The translations under genes and the position numbers were made by a program. The notes under the pieces were generated by a model that saw only the letters and a list, made by a program, of their open reading frames with translations, was not told where the DNA came from and did not search any database. From contig NZ_CAAJGL010000068.1 of assembly GCF_900996225.1 (NCBI RefSeq), positions 1,612,001-1,676,000 of the forward strand: 64,000 bases of DNA, written 5' to 3'. The stretch is from Paraburkholderia sp. BCC1884 (GTDB taxonomy: Bacteria; Pseudomonadota; Gammaproteobacteria; Burkholderiales; Burkholderiaceae). Below, in pieces: positions 34,907-43,430 of the stretch. Each line of letters begins with the position of its first letter. Positions within the stretch are counted from its first letter, which is position 1.

Positions 34907-35848
34907 TCACGTACGTTTCGTGCGCGCCCCGGCTTGCGTCTCGCGGTCCCACTGCTTCAACCACGGCATGATGAAATCCGCGAAACCATCGGCGGGCGGC
35001 GAGAGCGCGCGTTCCGTCGAGCGATAGACGCAGACCTCGCGAATGGTCTCCGGGTCGACGATGCGCTTCATCACGAGCCCGAACGTGCGCGCGAGCGGCG
35101 CGACATAGGCGGGCGCGAGCGTAACCGTCAGCCCTTGCGCGGCGAGGCCGAAGGCGGTGGTGACGTTGTCCACCACGTCCACCGGCACGATGCGGGCGTC
35201 TTCCGGCAGGTTGGCGAGCATCTGCGCTACGGCGCGTTCGTGATCGCGGCCGGTGGCGACGATCGGCACCTCGCGCAAATGCTGCCACAGCACGCGGCGC
35301 CGCGTGTTCAGCGGATGAGTCGGCGCACACCACATCACCCACGGACTCACGAACGCCGGATCGCAGCGCACCCGTGTGCCGCTTTGCCGGTCGGGACCGA
35401 TGGCGAGATCGACGTCGCCGCTTTCCACGCGCTCCACCAGTTGCTCCACCACGGTGTCGACGATGCGTACGACCACCTTCGGCTTGTCGCGCGCGTAGGC
35501 GGCGATGGCGGCGGGCAGCGCGGTGGCGGCCAGCACCAGCGGCGCGCCGATCCGCACGATACCGGCGGCGCGATTGCGGATATCGTCGGCCGATTGCGCG
35601 GCGGCACGGACATAGCGCAATACCGATTCGGCCGATGACAGAAAGTCCTGCCCCGCGCTCGACAGATTCACGCGCCGCGTGGTCCGGTCGAATAAGCGAA
35701 AGCCGAGTTCCGTTTCCAGTTCGGCCAGCAACTGGCTGACCGCCGACGACGTCAACCCGAGCCGCGCTGCCGCCGCGCCGATGCTATGCAAATCGACGAT
35801 GGCGAGAAACGCTTCGAACTGGCGAATGGTGACGCGTGTGAGGGGCAT
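34907..35848 (-). CDS. LysR-family transcriptional regulator
   Basis: 313 residues. Winged helix: TIRQFEAFLAIVDLHSIGAA, then LTSSAVSQLLAELETELGFRLFDRT. Effector domain from about residue 95. It is divergent from the aminotransferase operon (198-base gap, 35849-36046), the likely target. It converges on the LuxR gene with 12 bases between. Confidence 0.93.
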   Translation of the reverse strand: MPLTRVTIRQFEAFLAIVDLHSIGAAAARLGLTSSAVSQLLAELETELGFRLFDRTTRRVNLSSAGQDFLSSAESVLRYVRAAAQSADDIRNRAAGIVRIGAPLVLAATALPAAIAAYARDKPKVVVRIVDTVVEQLVERVESGDVDLAIGPDRQSGTRVRCDPAFVSPWVMWCAPTHPLNTRRRVLWQHLREVPIVATGRDHERAVAQMLANLPEDARIVPVDVVDNVTTAFGLAAQGLTVTLAPAYVAPLARTFGLVMKRIVDPETIREVCVYRSTERALSPPADGFADFIMPWLKQWDRETQAGARTKRT

Positions 35849-36046
35849 GGATCGATTCTAAAGAAAAACTAACGAATCGTGAAAAATCGCTTGATTGTGC
35901 GTGGCGCGATGTCGGGCGACACTTATCCGAATCAGCCCTGATCGACGCATCGCGCCAGGCCGCTTAGACTTTCCGTTCCGCGTCGGCCACACCGATGCCC
36001 GCCACACGCCATCATCAGGCCTTCAGGCCGCATTCGAGGAATTGCC

Positions 36047-37246
36047 ATGTTCGACCACATTCCCGCCTATCCGGGCGATCCGATCCTGAGCCTGAACGAG
36101 GATTTCCAGCTCGATCCCCGGCCGAACAAGGTGAATCTGAGCATCGGCATCTATTTCGACGACGCCGGCAAGCTGCCCGTGATGGACGCCGTGCGCCGCG
36201 CGGAGACCGCTTTGCTCGACTCGATCGGTCCGCGTTCCTATCTGCCGATGGCCGGCTTGCCGCTCTATCGCGACATGGCACAGGCGCTGGTATTCGGCGC
36301 GGACCACGAGGCGCGCGCCGCCGGGCGCATTGCGACCCTGCAAACCATCGGCGGCTCGGGCGCGCTGAAAGTGGGCGCCGATTTTCTGAAGCGCTATTTT
36401 CCCGGATCGCAGATGTGGATCAGCGATCCGAGCTGGGAAAACCATCGGGTCGTGTTCGAAGGCGCGGGTCTCACGGTCAACACCTATCCGTATTACGATG
36501 AACTCACCGGTGGCTTGCGTTTCGCCGACATGATCGAGACCATCGGCCGCTTGCCGGAAAAGAGTGTCGTGCTGCTACACGCGTGCTGCCATAACCCGAC
36601 CGGCGTCGATCTGAGTCCGGCGCAATGGACGGAACTGGTGCCGGTCCTGCAACGCCGCAAGCTGATCGCGTTTGTCGATATGGCCTATCAGGGTTTCGGC
36701 GCAGGCCTCGAAGAAGACGCGGCCTGCGTGCGTCTGCTGGCCGACGCAGGCGTGCCGCTGATCGCGGCCAATTCGTTCTCGAAGAATTTTTCGTTGTACG
36801 GCGAGCGTTGCGGCGCGTTGAGCGTGGTGTGCCGCACGTCGGAGGAGGCGGGCCGCGTGCTCGGTCAGTTGATGTCGACGGTGCGCGCCAACTACAGCAA
36901 TCCGCCGACGCACGGCGCGCGCCTCGTGGCCAACGTGCTGGCCAATGCAACGCTGCGCGCGTCCTGGGAGGCGGAACTCGCCACCATGCGCGAGCGGATT
37001 CTCGCGATGCGCGGCACGATTCATGGCGGGCTGGCCGGCCGGGTCGATGAAGTGATGCGCGCACGTTACGTCGCGCAACGTGGCATGTTCACCTATACGG
37101 GATTGAGCGAGGCGCAGGTCGAGCGCCTGCGCAGCGACCACGCGGTGTATGTGCTGCGTTCGGGGCGCATGTGCGTGGCGGGTCTGAACGCACGCAATGC
37201 CGGGTACGTTGCCTCGGCGATCGCAGCCGTGGTGTCGGGCGCCTGA
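36047..37246 (+). CDS. Class I aromatic/aspartate aminotransferase (TyrB/AspC type)
   Basis: 399 residues, PLP enzyme. Typical features: NLSIGIYFDDAGKLPVMDAV at the N-terminus (the substrate-gating segment), SYLPMAGLPLYR, the tight HNPTGVDLS loop and the Schiff-base Lys in NSFSKNFSLYGERCG. It matches the AspC/TyrB branch, which uses 2-oxoglutarate or oxaloacetate with aromatic or dicarboxylic amino acids; the exact substrate cannot be read. It heads an operon with a class II aldolase (45-base gap) and a ketopantoate-reductase-like protein, and is divergent from a LysR gene. Confidence 0.9.
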   Translation: MFDHIPAYPGDPILSLNEDFQLDPRPNKVNLSIGIYFDDAGKLPVMDAVRRAETALLDSIGPRSYLPMAGLPLYRDMAQALVFGADHEARAAGRIATLQTIGGSGALKVGADFLKRYFPGSQMWISDPSWENHRVVFEGAGLTVNTYPYYDELTGGLRFADMIETIGRLPEKSVVLLHACCHNPTGVDLSPAQWTELVPVLQRRKLIAFVDMAYQGFGAGLEEDAACVRLLADAGVPLIAANSFSKNFSLYGERCGALSVVCRTSEEAGRVLGQLMSTVRANYSNPPTHGARLVANVLANATLRASWEAELATMRERILAMRGTIHGGLAGRVDEVMRARYVAQRGMFTYTGLSEAQVERLRSDHAVYVLRSGRMCVAGLNARNAGYVASAIAAVVSGA

Positions 37247-37291
37247 GCACCGCATTCGCGCGGCTGTCGAACAAAACTATTGGAGACCGTG

Positions 37292-38083
37292 ATGACTACC
37301 CTTGAAATGCAAGCTGGGAGCGCGCCGACGACCGGGTCGATGCATGCCGACGAATGGCAGGCGCGCGTGCAACTGGCGGCCTGCTATCGGATCTTCGATA
37401 TGCTCGGCTGGACCGAGATGATCTACAACCACATCACGTTGCGCGTGCCGCCCGCCGTCAGCGGCGGCGAGCGGCAATTTCTGATCAATCCATTCGGCCT
37501 GCACTATAGCGAAGTGACCGCGAGCAACCTCGTGAAAATCGACGCGCAAGGACGCATACTCGATCACTCGCCGTATCCGGTGAATCCGGCGGGCTTCGTC
37601 GTGCATGCGGCGATTCACGAAGGCTTGCCCGACGCGCACTGCGTGATGCACACGCACACCACGGCGGGCGTCGCGGTGGCTTGCCTCGAAAACGGGCTGG
37701 AGCAAACCAATTTTTACAGCGCGCAGTTACATGACCGGGTCGCGTATCACGATTTCGAAGGCATCACGATCCATGCGGATGAAGGGCCGCGTTTGCTCGA
37801 ACATATCGGCAATAGGCAGGCGGTGATCTTGCGCAATCATGGGCTGCTTGCCTGGGGCCATACCTTGCCGCTGACTTTCGCGATGCTGTGGACGCTCAAT
37901 CGCGCCTGCGAAATCCAGATGGCGACCTTTTCGATGGGCCGTGCGCGCCCGGTTCCCGAGGACGTCGCGATTCGTTGTTCGCGCGACGCCTTGCAGTTCG
38001 ATCCGCGTCATGGCGGCGGACAGGATGTGTTCGATGCGCTGGTGCGGCGGGTGGATCGCATCGACCCGAGCTACAAAGACTGA
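37292..38083 (+). CDS. Class II aldolase/adducin-family protein
   Basis: 263 residues. The zinc-binding His cluster is visible: HTHTT (two His), with a third His expected in RNHGLLAWG. NHITLRVP and FLINPFGLHYSE are also typical. Members are fuculose-phosphate aldolase-like or decarboxylate aldol products. No sugar kinase is nearby, and the neighbours (aminotransferase, oxidoreductase) point to catabolism of an amino- or hydroxy-acid. ATG 37292 follows GGAG by 6 bases; the upstream TTG at 37280 overlaps the ribosome-binding site. Confidence 0.87.
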   Translation: MTTLEMQAGSAPTTGSMHADEWQARVQLAACYRIFDMLGWTEMIYNHITLRVPPAVSGGERQFLINPFGLHYSEVTASNLVKIDAQGRILDHSPYPVNPAGFVVHAAIHEGLPDAHCVMHTHTTAGVAVACLENGLEQTNFYSAQLHDRVAYHDFEGITIHADEGPRLLEHIGNRQAVILRNHGLLAWGHTLPLTFAMLWTLNRACEIQMATFSMGRARPVPEDVAIRCSRDALQFDPRHGGGQDVFDALVRRVDRIDPSYKD

Positions 38084-38150
38084 CGCGAAGGCTGATGCAA
38101 AGACAGAAGCCACGATTAACGCGAGAATTAACGCAAGGATTCAGGCAATG
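38079..38150 (+). repeat. Six degenerate 12-bp units before the ketopantoate-reductase-like gene
   Basis: The 72 bases from 38079 to 38150 divide into six 12-bp units. In every unit the third codon-like triplet is GCN and the fourth is ANG or ANA (AAG, AAG, ACG, AGA, AGG, ATG). The units are ACT GAC GCG AAG-like, and two near-identical copies (ATTAACGCGAGA, ATTAACGCAAGG) sit side by side. The last ATG is the start codon of the next gene, and the repeat frame is the same as that gene's. It covers the aldolase stop and the intercistronic spacer. Confidence 0.6.
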
Positions 38151-39131
38151 AAAGTAGCAATTTACGGAGCGGGCGCAATCGGCGGCTGGATGGGCGTCAA
38201 GCTCGCCCAGGCGGGGCATGGAGTCAGCGTGGTGGCGCGTGGCGCGACGCTCGAAGCGCTGCAGGAACACGGCCTGCGTCTGATCGAAACGGGCGTGACG
38301 CACCCGGTTCAGGTGAAGGCCAGCGCGAGTCCCGCCGAACTCGGCGTGCAGGACCTCGTGGTGGTTGCGGTGAAGGGGCCGGCGATGGCGTCGGTGGCCG
38401 CGCAGATCGCGCCGCTGCTGGGTCCGCAGACGCTCGTGCTGACGGCGATGAACGGCGTGCCGTGGTGGTTCTGCGACGGGCTCGGCGAGGAGTTCGCCGG
38501 CAAGCGTCTCAAGTCGATCGATCCCGAGGGCGTGATCGCCGCCGCGATTCCCACGGCGCAGACCGTGGGTTGCGTGGTGCATGCCAGTTGTCTCGTCGAA
38601 GCGCCGGGTGTGATCCGGCATCATCAGGGCAATGGGCTGATTATCGGCGAGGCAACGGGGCAGGCGAGCGAACGCGTCGCCGCGCTCACTGCCACGCTTG
38701 CGGCAGCCGGATTCAATGCCACGATGTCGGAGCAGATTCAGCGCGACGTCTGGTACAAGCTGTGGGGCAACATGACGATGAATCCGATCAGCGCCATCAC
38801 CGGCGCGACCACCGACCGGATTCTCAGCGACGAACTGGTTCGCAACTTCGTCACGAGCATCATGCTGGAGGCGAAGGAAATCGGCGCACGTTTCGGCATT
38901 CCCATTGCGCAGCAGCCCGAAGACCGCCACGAAGTCACGCTCAAGCTCGGCGCGATGAAAACCTCCATGTTGCAGGACGTGCAGGCGGGCAAGGCAGTCG
39001 AACTCGATGCGCTGGTCGCCGCGGTGCGCGAGCTCGGACAACTGACCCGTGTGCCGACGCCGAATACGGATGCGTTGCTCGGTCTGGCGCGTTTGCATGC
39101 GAGCACGTTGGGACTGTATCCGAAGCAGTGA
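38148..39131 (+). CDS. 2-dehydropantoate 2-reductase-like (ApbA/PanE family) oxidoreductase
   Basis: 327 residues. The N-terminal Rossmann domain has AIYGAGAIGGWMGVKLAQAG for NADP(H) binding; the C-terminal helical domain has KLWGNMTMNPISAITGATT, with the catalytic Lys in the LWGN region and a Glu/Ser late in the protein as in PanE. Many family members act on other 2-keto acids, and this operon (aminotransferase plus aldolase) suggests so. ATG 38148 is the conserved start; AAGGA lies 10 bases before it within the repeat region. The frame stays open upstream through the repeat. Confidence 0.85.
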   Translation: MKVAIYGAGAIGGWMGVKLAQAGHGVSVVARGATLEALQEHGLRLIETGVTHPVQVKASASPAELGVQDLVVVAVKGPAMASVAAQIAPLLGPQTLVLTAMNGVPWWFCDGLGEEFAGKRLKSIDPEGVIAAAIPTAQTVGCVVHASCLVEAPGVIRHHQGNGLIIGEATGQASERVAALTATLAAAGFNATMSEQIQRDVWYKLWGNMTMNPISAITGATTDRILSDELVRNFVTSIMLEAKEIGARFGIPIAQQPEDRHEVTLKLGAMKTSMLQDVQAGKAVELDALVAAVRELGQLTRVPTPNTDALLGLARLHASTLGLYPKQ

Positions 39132-39162
39132 TTCTGGCTGGCTGGCTGAGTGAATGATGCCC

Positions 39163-39198
39163 AAAAGCCGTCGCGCATTCACAGGCGCGGCGGCTTTT
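39163..39198. terminator. Bidirectional terminator between convergent genes
   Basis: A 14-bp stem (AAAAGCCGTCGCGC paired with GCGCGGCGGCTTTT, one G-T pair) with an 8-base loop. A T-run follows on both strands. It lies between the ketopantoate-reductase-like gene and DUF2783 gene. Confidence 0.92.
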
Positions 39199-39203
39199 TC
39201 ACG

Positions 39204-39410
39204 TCAGTTTTCCGCGTCCGATGCAGTCAGCGCGGACCCCGTCGGCAGCCGCGCTGCTTCGATCAGCGACAGCGCCCGGTGCGCGTCGCCGAGTTCCGTC
39301 ATGCACAGCAGCGCGAGGCGCGCGAGGTAGAGCGGCGCTTGCGCTTCGCCTTCGGTGGTGAGGGTTCGGCACAACGTCGTGTAGACGAGGTCGAGATCGC
39401 TATCGTTCAT
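39204..39410 (-). CDS. DUF2783 small protein
   Basis: 68 residues: MNDSDLDLVYTTLCRTLT at the start and a leucine-rich middle (LYLARLALLCMTELGD), the usual composition of DUF2783. Its ATG overlaps the FAD monooxygenase stop by 4 bases (ATGA), so the two are translationally coupled. DUF2783 proteins are regularly found directly downstream of this class of aromatic hydroxylase; their role is not known. The end is marked by the bidirectional terminator. Confidence 0.85.
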   Translation of the reverse strand: MNDSDLDLVYTTLCRTLTTEGEAQAPLYLARLALLCMTELGDAHRALSLIEAARLPTGSALTASDAEN

Positions 39411-41137
39411 GGTGTCGTCTCCGTTCGGATCGTCAGGGCGGCGCTCAGGGCACGTTGCGCGAGCATCGCGCTGCCGTCGCGCCAGCGCGCGAGGACATGG
39501 CCATCGGGGCGCATCAGATAGACGGTGCCGGGCGTGGCGTCGAGCATGTCGTGAAGGTGGCCTGCAGGATCGATTATCTGCGGACCTGCCGCATGCGGCT
39601 CGTTGCTTTTGACCAGTGTGAGCACCTTGAACGGAATACCTTGTTCGCTCAAGCTGGTTTGCATCTGCCGCCATGTGCTGTCATGCGCGATTTGCGCTTC
39701 ATCTGCGCCAAAACGCAACGCGGTGAAGCAGGGCTCCAGTAAGTCGGTGAGGTGAATATCGACGCCCACGCCGTCGTCCAGACGCTCGAGGCGGCATTCC
39801 GGTAGCACCGTGCCGGGCGCCGGGCCACGGCTGAAGGCATCCGCCACCGTCTGGTTGAGTGGCGAGTCGACGTATGCAATTGCATGGGTTTGCCGCGGAT
39901 TGATCAGGGGCCGCACGGCCGCGTGATGCTCGGCCAATCCGAGTACGGCCTGGCGCATCAGATCGAAGGCGAACGAAGGCGGCGCCATGAATTCCGTGCT
40001 CTTCATGCCATAGCGCAGATTCTCGCGCGCCGCGAACACGCGCTCGTCGCTATAACTGTCGAGCAACGCCGGCGACGCGATGCCGTTGACCACGCAGCCC
40101 AGCTTCCAGCCGAGATTGTCGGCATCGTCGATACCCGAGTTGGCGCCGCGCACCCCAAAAATCGGCACGAGATGCGCGGCGTCGCCCGCAAACAGCACCG
40201 GGCCGTGACGATAGCGTTCGAGCGTCAAGGCATTGGCCTTGTAGACGGTGATCCAGATCGGCGACCACGCGCCGGTTTCGCCCATCGCGTCGAGCACGCT
40301 CTGCACGCGCGGCATCACGTTTTCCGGCTTCACGGCGGCCTCGGGGTCTTCGTCGTCGCGCAACTGGTAGTCGATGCGCCAGACGTTATCAGGCTGCTTG
40401 TGCACCAGCACTGTCGAGCCGGGATTGGATGGCGGATCGAAATAGGCGAGACGCTCGGTCGCGCGTTCGCTCTGCAGGTCGATATCGACGATCACGTAGC
40501 GGCCCTCGTACGTGGTACCCGTCAGCTTCAAACCGAGCGCTTCGCGAATCGTGCTGCGGCCGCCGTCGCACGCTACCACCCAGTCGGCGTCCATGTGCCA
40601 GTGCGTCTCGCCCGTCGTAAGGGCGAGCGTGGCGCCCTTGCTGCCCGCATGCGGCTCGATGCCCGTCACGCGCGTTTGCCAGCGGATCCCGATCAGATCG
40701 GCGTGACGCTCCACCTCGTCGAGCAACAGCTGTTCGATCTGGTATTGCGCGATGTTGATCATCGGCGGCAGCGACTGCTCGTCGTCCTGATGCATCGCGA
40801 AGCGGAACACTTCGGTATCGCGGTAGAAGCTGCGGCCGCCGGTCCACGGCAAGCCTTTTTCCAGAAAACCGCCGACGACGCCAAGGCGTTTGAAAATCTC
40901 CAGGCTGCGCCGTGAAATGCAGATCGCGCGGCTGCCGGTACAGACGCCGTCGTCGGCTTCGATCAGCACCGAAGGCACACCCTGGCGGGCCAGCGCAAGC
41001 GCGGCGGTCATGCCTACGGGTCCGCCGCCGACGATCGCCACGGCGCGTCGCACGGGGTCGCGGCCGTCGATGAGCGACGGCGCGGCGCCCACGTATTGTC
41101 GAGGTGAGAACGGATAGGGTTTGAAGCTACGGCTCAT
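39407..41137 (-). CDS. FAD-dependent aromatic monooxygenase (MhpA/PheA-like)
   Basis: 576 residues, the size of class A flavoprotein hydroxylases. FAD loop VAIVGGGPVGMTAALALARQG (about 33-53), the DG motif in VVACDGGRSTIREALG (about 190) and the GD motif in VLFAGDAAHLVPIFGVRG (about 315) are all present; a C-terminal thioredoxin-like region follows. It would hydroxylate a phenolic acid with NAD(P)H and oxygen; 3-(3-hydroxyphenyl)propionate hydroxylase is the nearest known type, but the ring-cleavage genes are not here. ATG 41137 follows AGGAG by 7 bases. Confidence 0.9.
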   Translation of the reverse strand: MSRSFKPYPFSPRQYVGAAPSLIDGRDPVRRAVAIVGGGPVGMTAALALARQGVPSVLIEADDGVCTGSRAICISRRSLEIFKRLGVVGGFLEKGLPWTGGRSFYRDTEVFRFAMHQDDEQSLPPMINIAQYQIEQLLLDEVERHADLIGIRWQTRVTGIEPHAGSKGATLALTTGETHWHMDADWVVACDGGRSTIREALGLKLTGTTYEGRYVIVDIDLQSERATERLAYFDPPSNPGSTVLVHKQPDNVWRIDYQLRDDEDPEAAVKPENVMPRVQSVLDAMGETGAWSPIWITVYKANALTLERYRHGPVLFAGDAAHLVPIFGVRGANSGIDDADNLGWKLGCVVNGIASPALLDSYSDERVFAARENLRYGMKSTEFMAPPSFAFDLMRQAVLGLAEHHAAVRPLINPRQTHAIAYVDSPLNQTVADAFSRGPAPGTVLPECRLERLDDGVGVDIHLTDLLEPCFTALRFGADEAQIAHDSTWRQMQTSLSEQGIPFKVLTLVKSNEPHAAGPQIIDPAGHLHDMLDATPGTVYLMRPDGHVLARWRDGSAMLAQRALSAALTIRTETTP

Positions 41138-41291
41138 GCGCGTCTCCTGGATCTGCGATACCGGACCTTGCCCGCCGCGGCTGTCCAGCTCTTCGAAGGC
41201 GGTGCAAGGTGATGGCGCAGTATGCAGGAGAGGATAGGCAGCGCTGTCCTCATTTTGGGTACAGGCTGCGGCAGATTCGGCGCGGTGGAAC

Positions 41292-43250
41292 TCAGTCCGC
41301 GCCGGTGGTATGCGAGGCGTGCCGGACGTGCTGCACGCTCGCGGCCACCTGGCATTCTTCGATCATCGCGCGGAAGGTCGGCGCTGCATGCGAGGCGCCC
41401 GTCGCGCCCGCTTCGAGACCGCCTTCGAGCGCGCTGGCGACGCCGACGCCCACCACCAGCGTCGCGCGCGGCCGCCATTCGCGCGTGCGGCGCAGCATGT
41501 TGCGCAGATAAGGCGGCGACTCCGGCGCGTCGAGCGAGACGATGCAGATGATCGGCGCGTCCTTGAAGCTCGGTTCGTCGGCGCGTGCGCTGCGGTAGCC
41601 CGAGTGGGTGGCCATCATCGGCGCGAGCCCGTGGCGGCCGAGCAGTTGTAAGGCGATGGCCGTGGTCACTTCGTCGAACGAGCCGCGTCCGGGTACGCAC
41701 AGCACGGAGATTTTCTCCGTGGACGGGCGCAATTGCGGGTGCGCCGCGAGATGGCTGTCGTGCCGCTCCGACAGGTCCGCCGAACTGGCGGCGAGCAGCG
41801 CGCCGGCCGTATCGGCGGCATCGGTGCGCGTGAGGCGATCCGGCAGACCGTCCGCGATCTCCAGGTTTTCGACGATGTCCACCAGCGCGTCGTTGATCCG
41901 TTGCAACTGGTCCGGCATCAGGACGCCGCGCATCGCGTCGTTGCGCGCCAGCTTGAGGCCTTCGAGCGCGACCCTGTCGTAGTAGTCGATCAGCGACATC
42001 TCGCGCAGCAGGCGCTCGGCCTGCACGATGGCCTCGTGCGGATCGTCGGCAAGCAGGCGCTGGTAGAAGTTCTGCGCAGGCGTGAGCGCGGGCTGATCGC
42101 CCAGCAGCACGGTCAGGAAGTTGAGGCGGTCGGCGTAACGCCCCAATGTGACGACGCATAACGTGAGCGGTGTGGACAACACGAGGCCGATCGGCCCCCA
42201 CAGCCAGCTCCAGAAAATCGCCGCGACCACCACCGCGAGCGGCGAGAGCCCCGAGCGATGGCCATACAGCAGCGGCTCGGCGATCTGCCCGGCCACCACA
42301 TCGACGACGATGAACAGGATCAGCGTATAGACCGCCATGGTCCACTGCGGCTGAATCGCGGCGGCGAGAAACACCGCGAGGATCGCCGCAATCCAGATGC
42401 CGATGTACGGCACGAAACGCAACAGCGCGGCAACCACGCCGAACAGCAACGCACCCGGCACGCCGATGATGGCGAGCCCGATCGCGATGGTGCCGCCCGC
42501 GCTGAGATTCACGCCGAGTTGCGCGACGAAATAGCGGCTCAGGCGCCCGGCGGCGTCGTTGATCGCCGTAGTGGTGCGGTGCAGATCGCGCGAGCCGAAC
42601 AGGCTGATCAAACGATCGCGCAAGTCCTCGCGTTGCAACAGGATGAAAATCGTCACGACCAGCACGATGAAGGTCGTCTCGATCGGTGCGATGGCGGGCG
42701 AGAGCGCGCGCTGCGCGAGCTGCATCGGCGTGGGCGAGGGTTCGTGCACTTCGACTGGCGTCGGCACGGGCGGCGCATTGCGCGCGGCGCGTCCGGTGAG
42801 ACGCGGCGGTGCCGGTTTGGACGGCGCGACCCGCTGCAGGGTGGCTGCGGCGCGGCTCATCAGCGAGTCGGCGCGGCCGACGGTCTTCTCCTGCACGGTC
42901 TCGATCTTCTGCTCGATCGCCACCTGGTATTGCGGCAGATCGCCCGCCAGTTGCACCAGTTGCGCCGTGATCAGCGCACCGGCCGCGAGCAGGGTGGCGA
43001 GCGCGAACAGCACGGCGATGAAGATCGACGGCAGTTGTCCCATGTGCAGGCGGCGCAGCATCTGCACGAGCGGGGCGAGCAGGAAGCTGAGCAGCACCGA
43101 GAGCGTGATCGGGATCAGCACCGCGCGCCCGAAGTAAAGCCCGCACACCACCACGACGCCGGTGATGACCGAAGCGAGTCCGTGCAGACTGGGCGTACCG
43201 GGCGGGTAGACGCGGTTCGGCCGCCCAGGCGGCGGTAATGATATTTTCAT
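41292..43250 (-). CDS. AI-2E/PerM-family membrane transporter with soluble C-terminal domain
   Basis: 652 residues. The N-terminal half has seven to eight membrane helices in the AI-2E pattern (GLYFGRAVLIPITLSVLLSF, then LLFGVVAALLRFVPYIGIW, PLLYGHRSGLSPLAVVVAAI), interrupted by a 60-residue Pro/Ala-rich loop (about 125-190). The last 280 residues are soluble and helical, ending in a Rossmann-like part (KISVLCVPGRGSFDEVTTAI). The family includes a putative autoinducer-2 exporter and Na+/H+ antiporters; function here is not determined. ATG 43250 begins the conserved protein. Confidence 0.85.
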   Translation of the reverse strand: MKISLPPPGRPNRVYPPGTPSLHGLASVITGVVVVCGLYFGRAVLIPITLSVLLSFLLAPLVQMLRRLHMGQLPSIFIAVLFALATLLAAGALITAQLVQLAGDLPQYQVAIEQKIETVQEKTVGRADSLMSRAAATLQRVAPSKPAPPRLTGRAARNAPPVPTPVEVHEPSPTPMQLAQRALSPAIAPIETTFIVLVVTIFILLQREDLRDRLISLFGSRDLHRTTTAINDAAGRLSRYFVAQLGVNLSAGGTIAIGLAIIGVPGALLFGVVAALLRFVPYIGIWIAAILAVFLAAAIQPQWTMAVYTLILFIVVDVVAGQIAEPLLYGHRSGLSPLAVVVAAIFWSWLWGPIGLVLSTPLTLCVVTLGRYADRLNFLTVLLGDQPALTPAQNFYQRLLADDPHEAIVQAERLLREMSLIDYYDRVALEGLKLARNDAMRGVLMPDQLQRINDALVDIVENLEIADGLPDRLTRTDAADTAGALLAASSADLSERHDSHLAAHPQLRPSTEKISVLCVPGRGSFDEVTTAIALQLLGRHGLAPMMATHSGYRSARADEPSFKDAPIICIVSLDAPESPPYLRNMLRRTREWRPRATLVVGVGVASALEGGLEAGATGASHAAPTFRAMIEECQVAASVQHVRHASHTTGAD

Positions 43251-43430
43251 GAGCACACGTTCCGATTGAAGGTGCCCGGCGAGGGGCTCAGCGAGGCACG
43301 CTGTCTTCCAGGGCAGGGCAGCAGGGGCGCGCGAAAGGCACGTTGGCGTCGCGTCAAAACGCCCCAGCAATAGCTATGCCCGGATTGTAGGCGCTTTGCC
43401 GCGCCACGCACCATTCGTATCGTGCACCGT

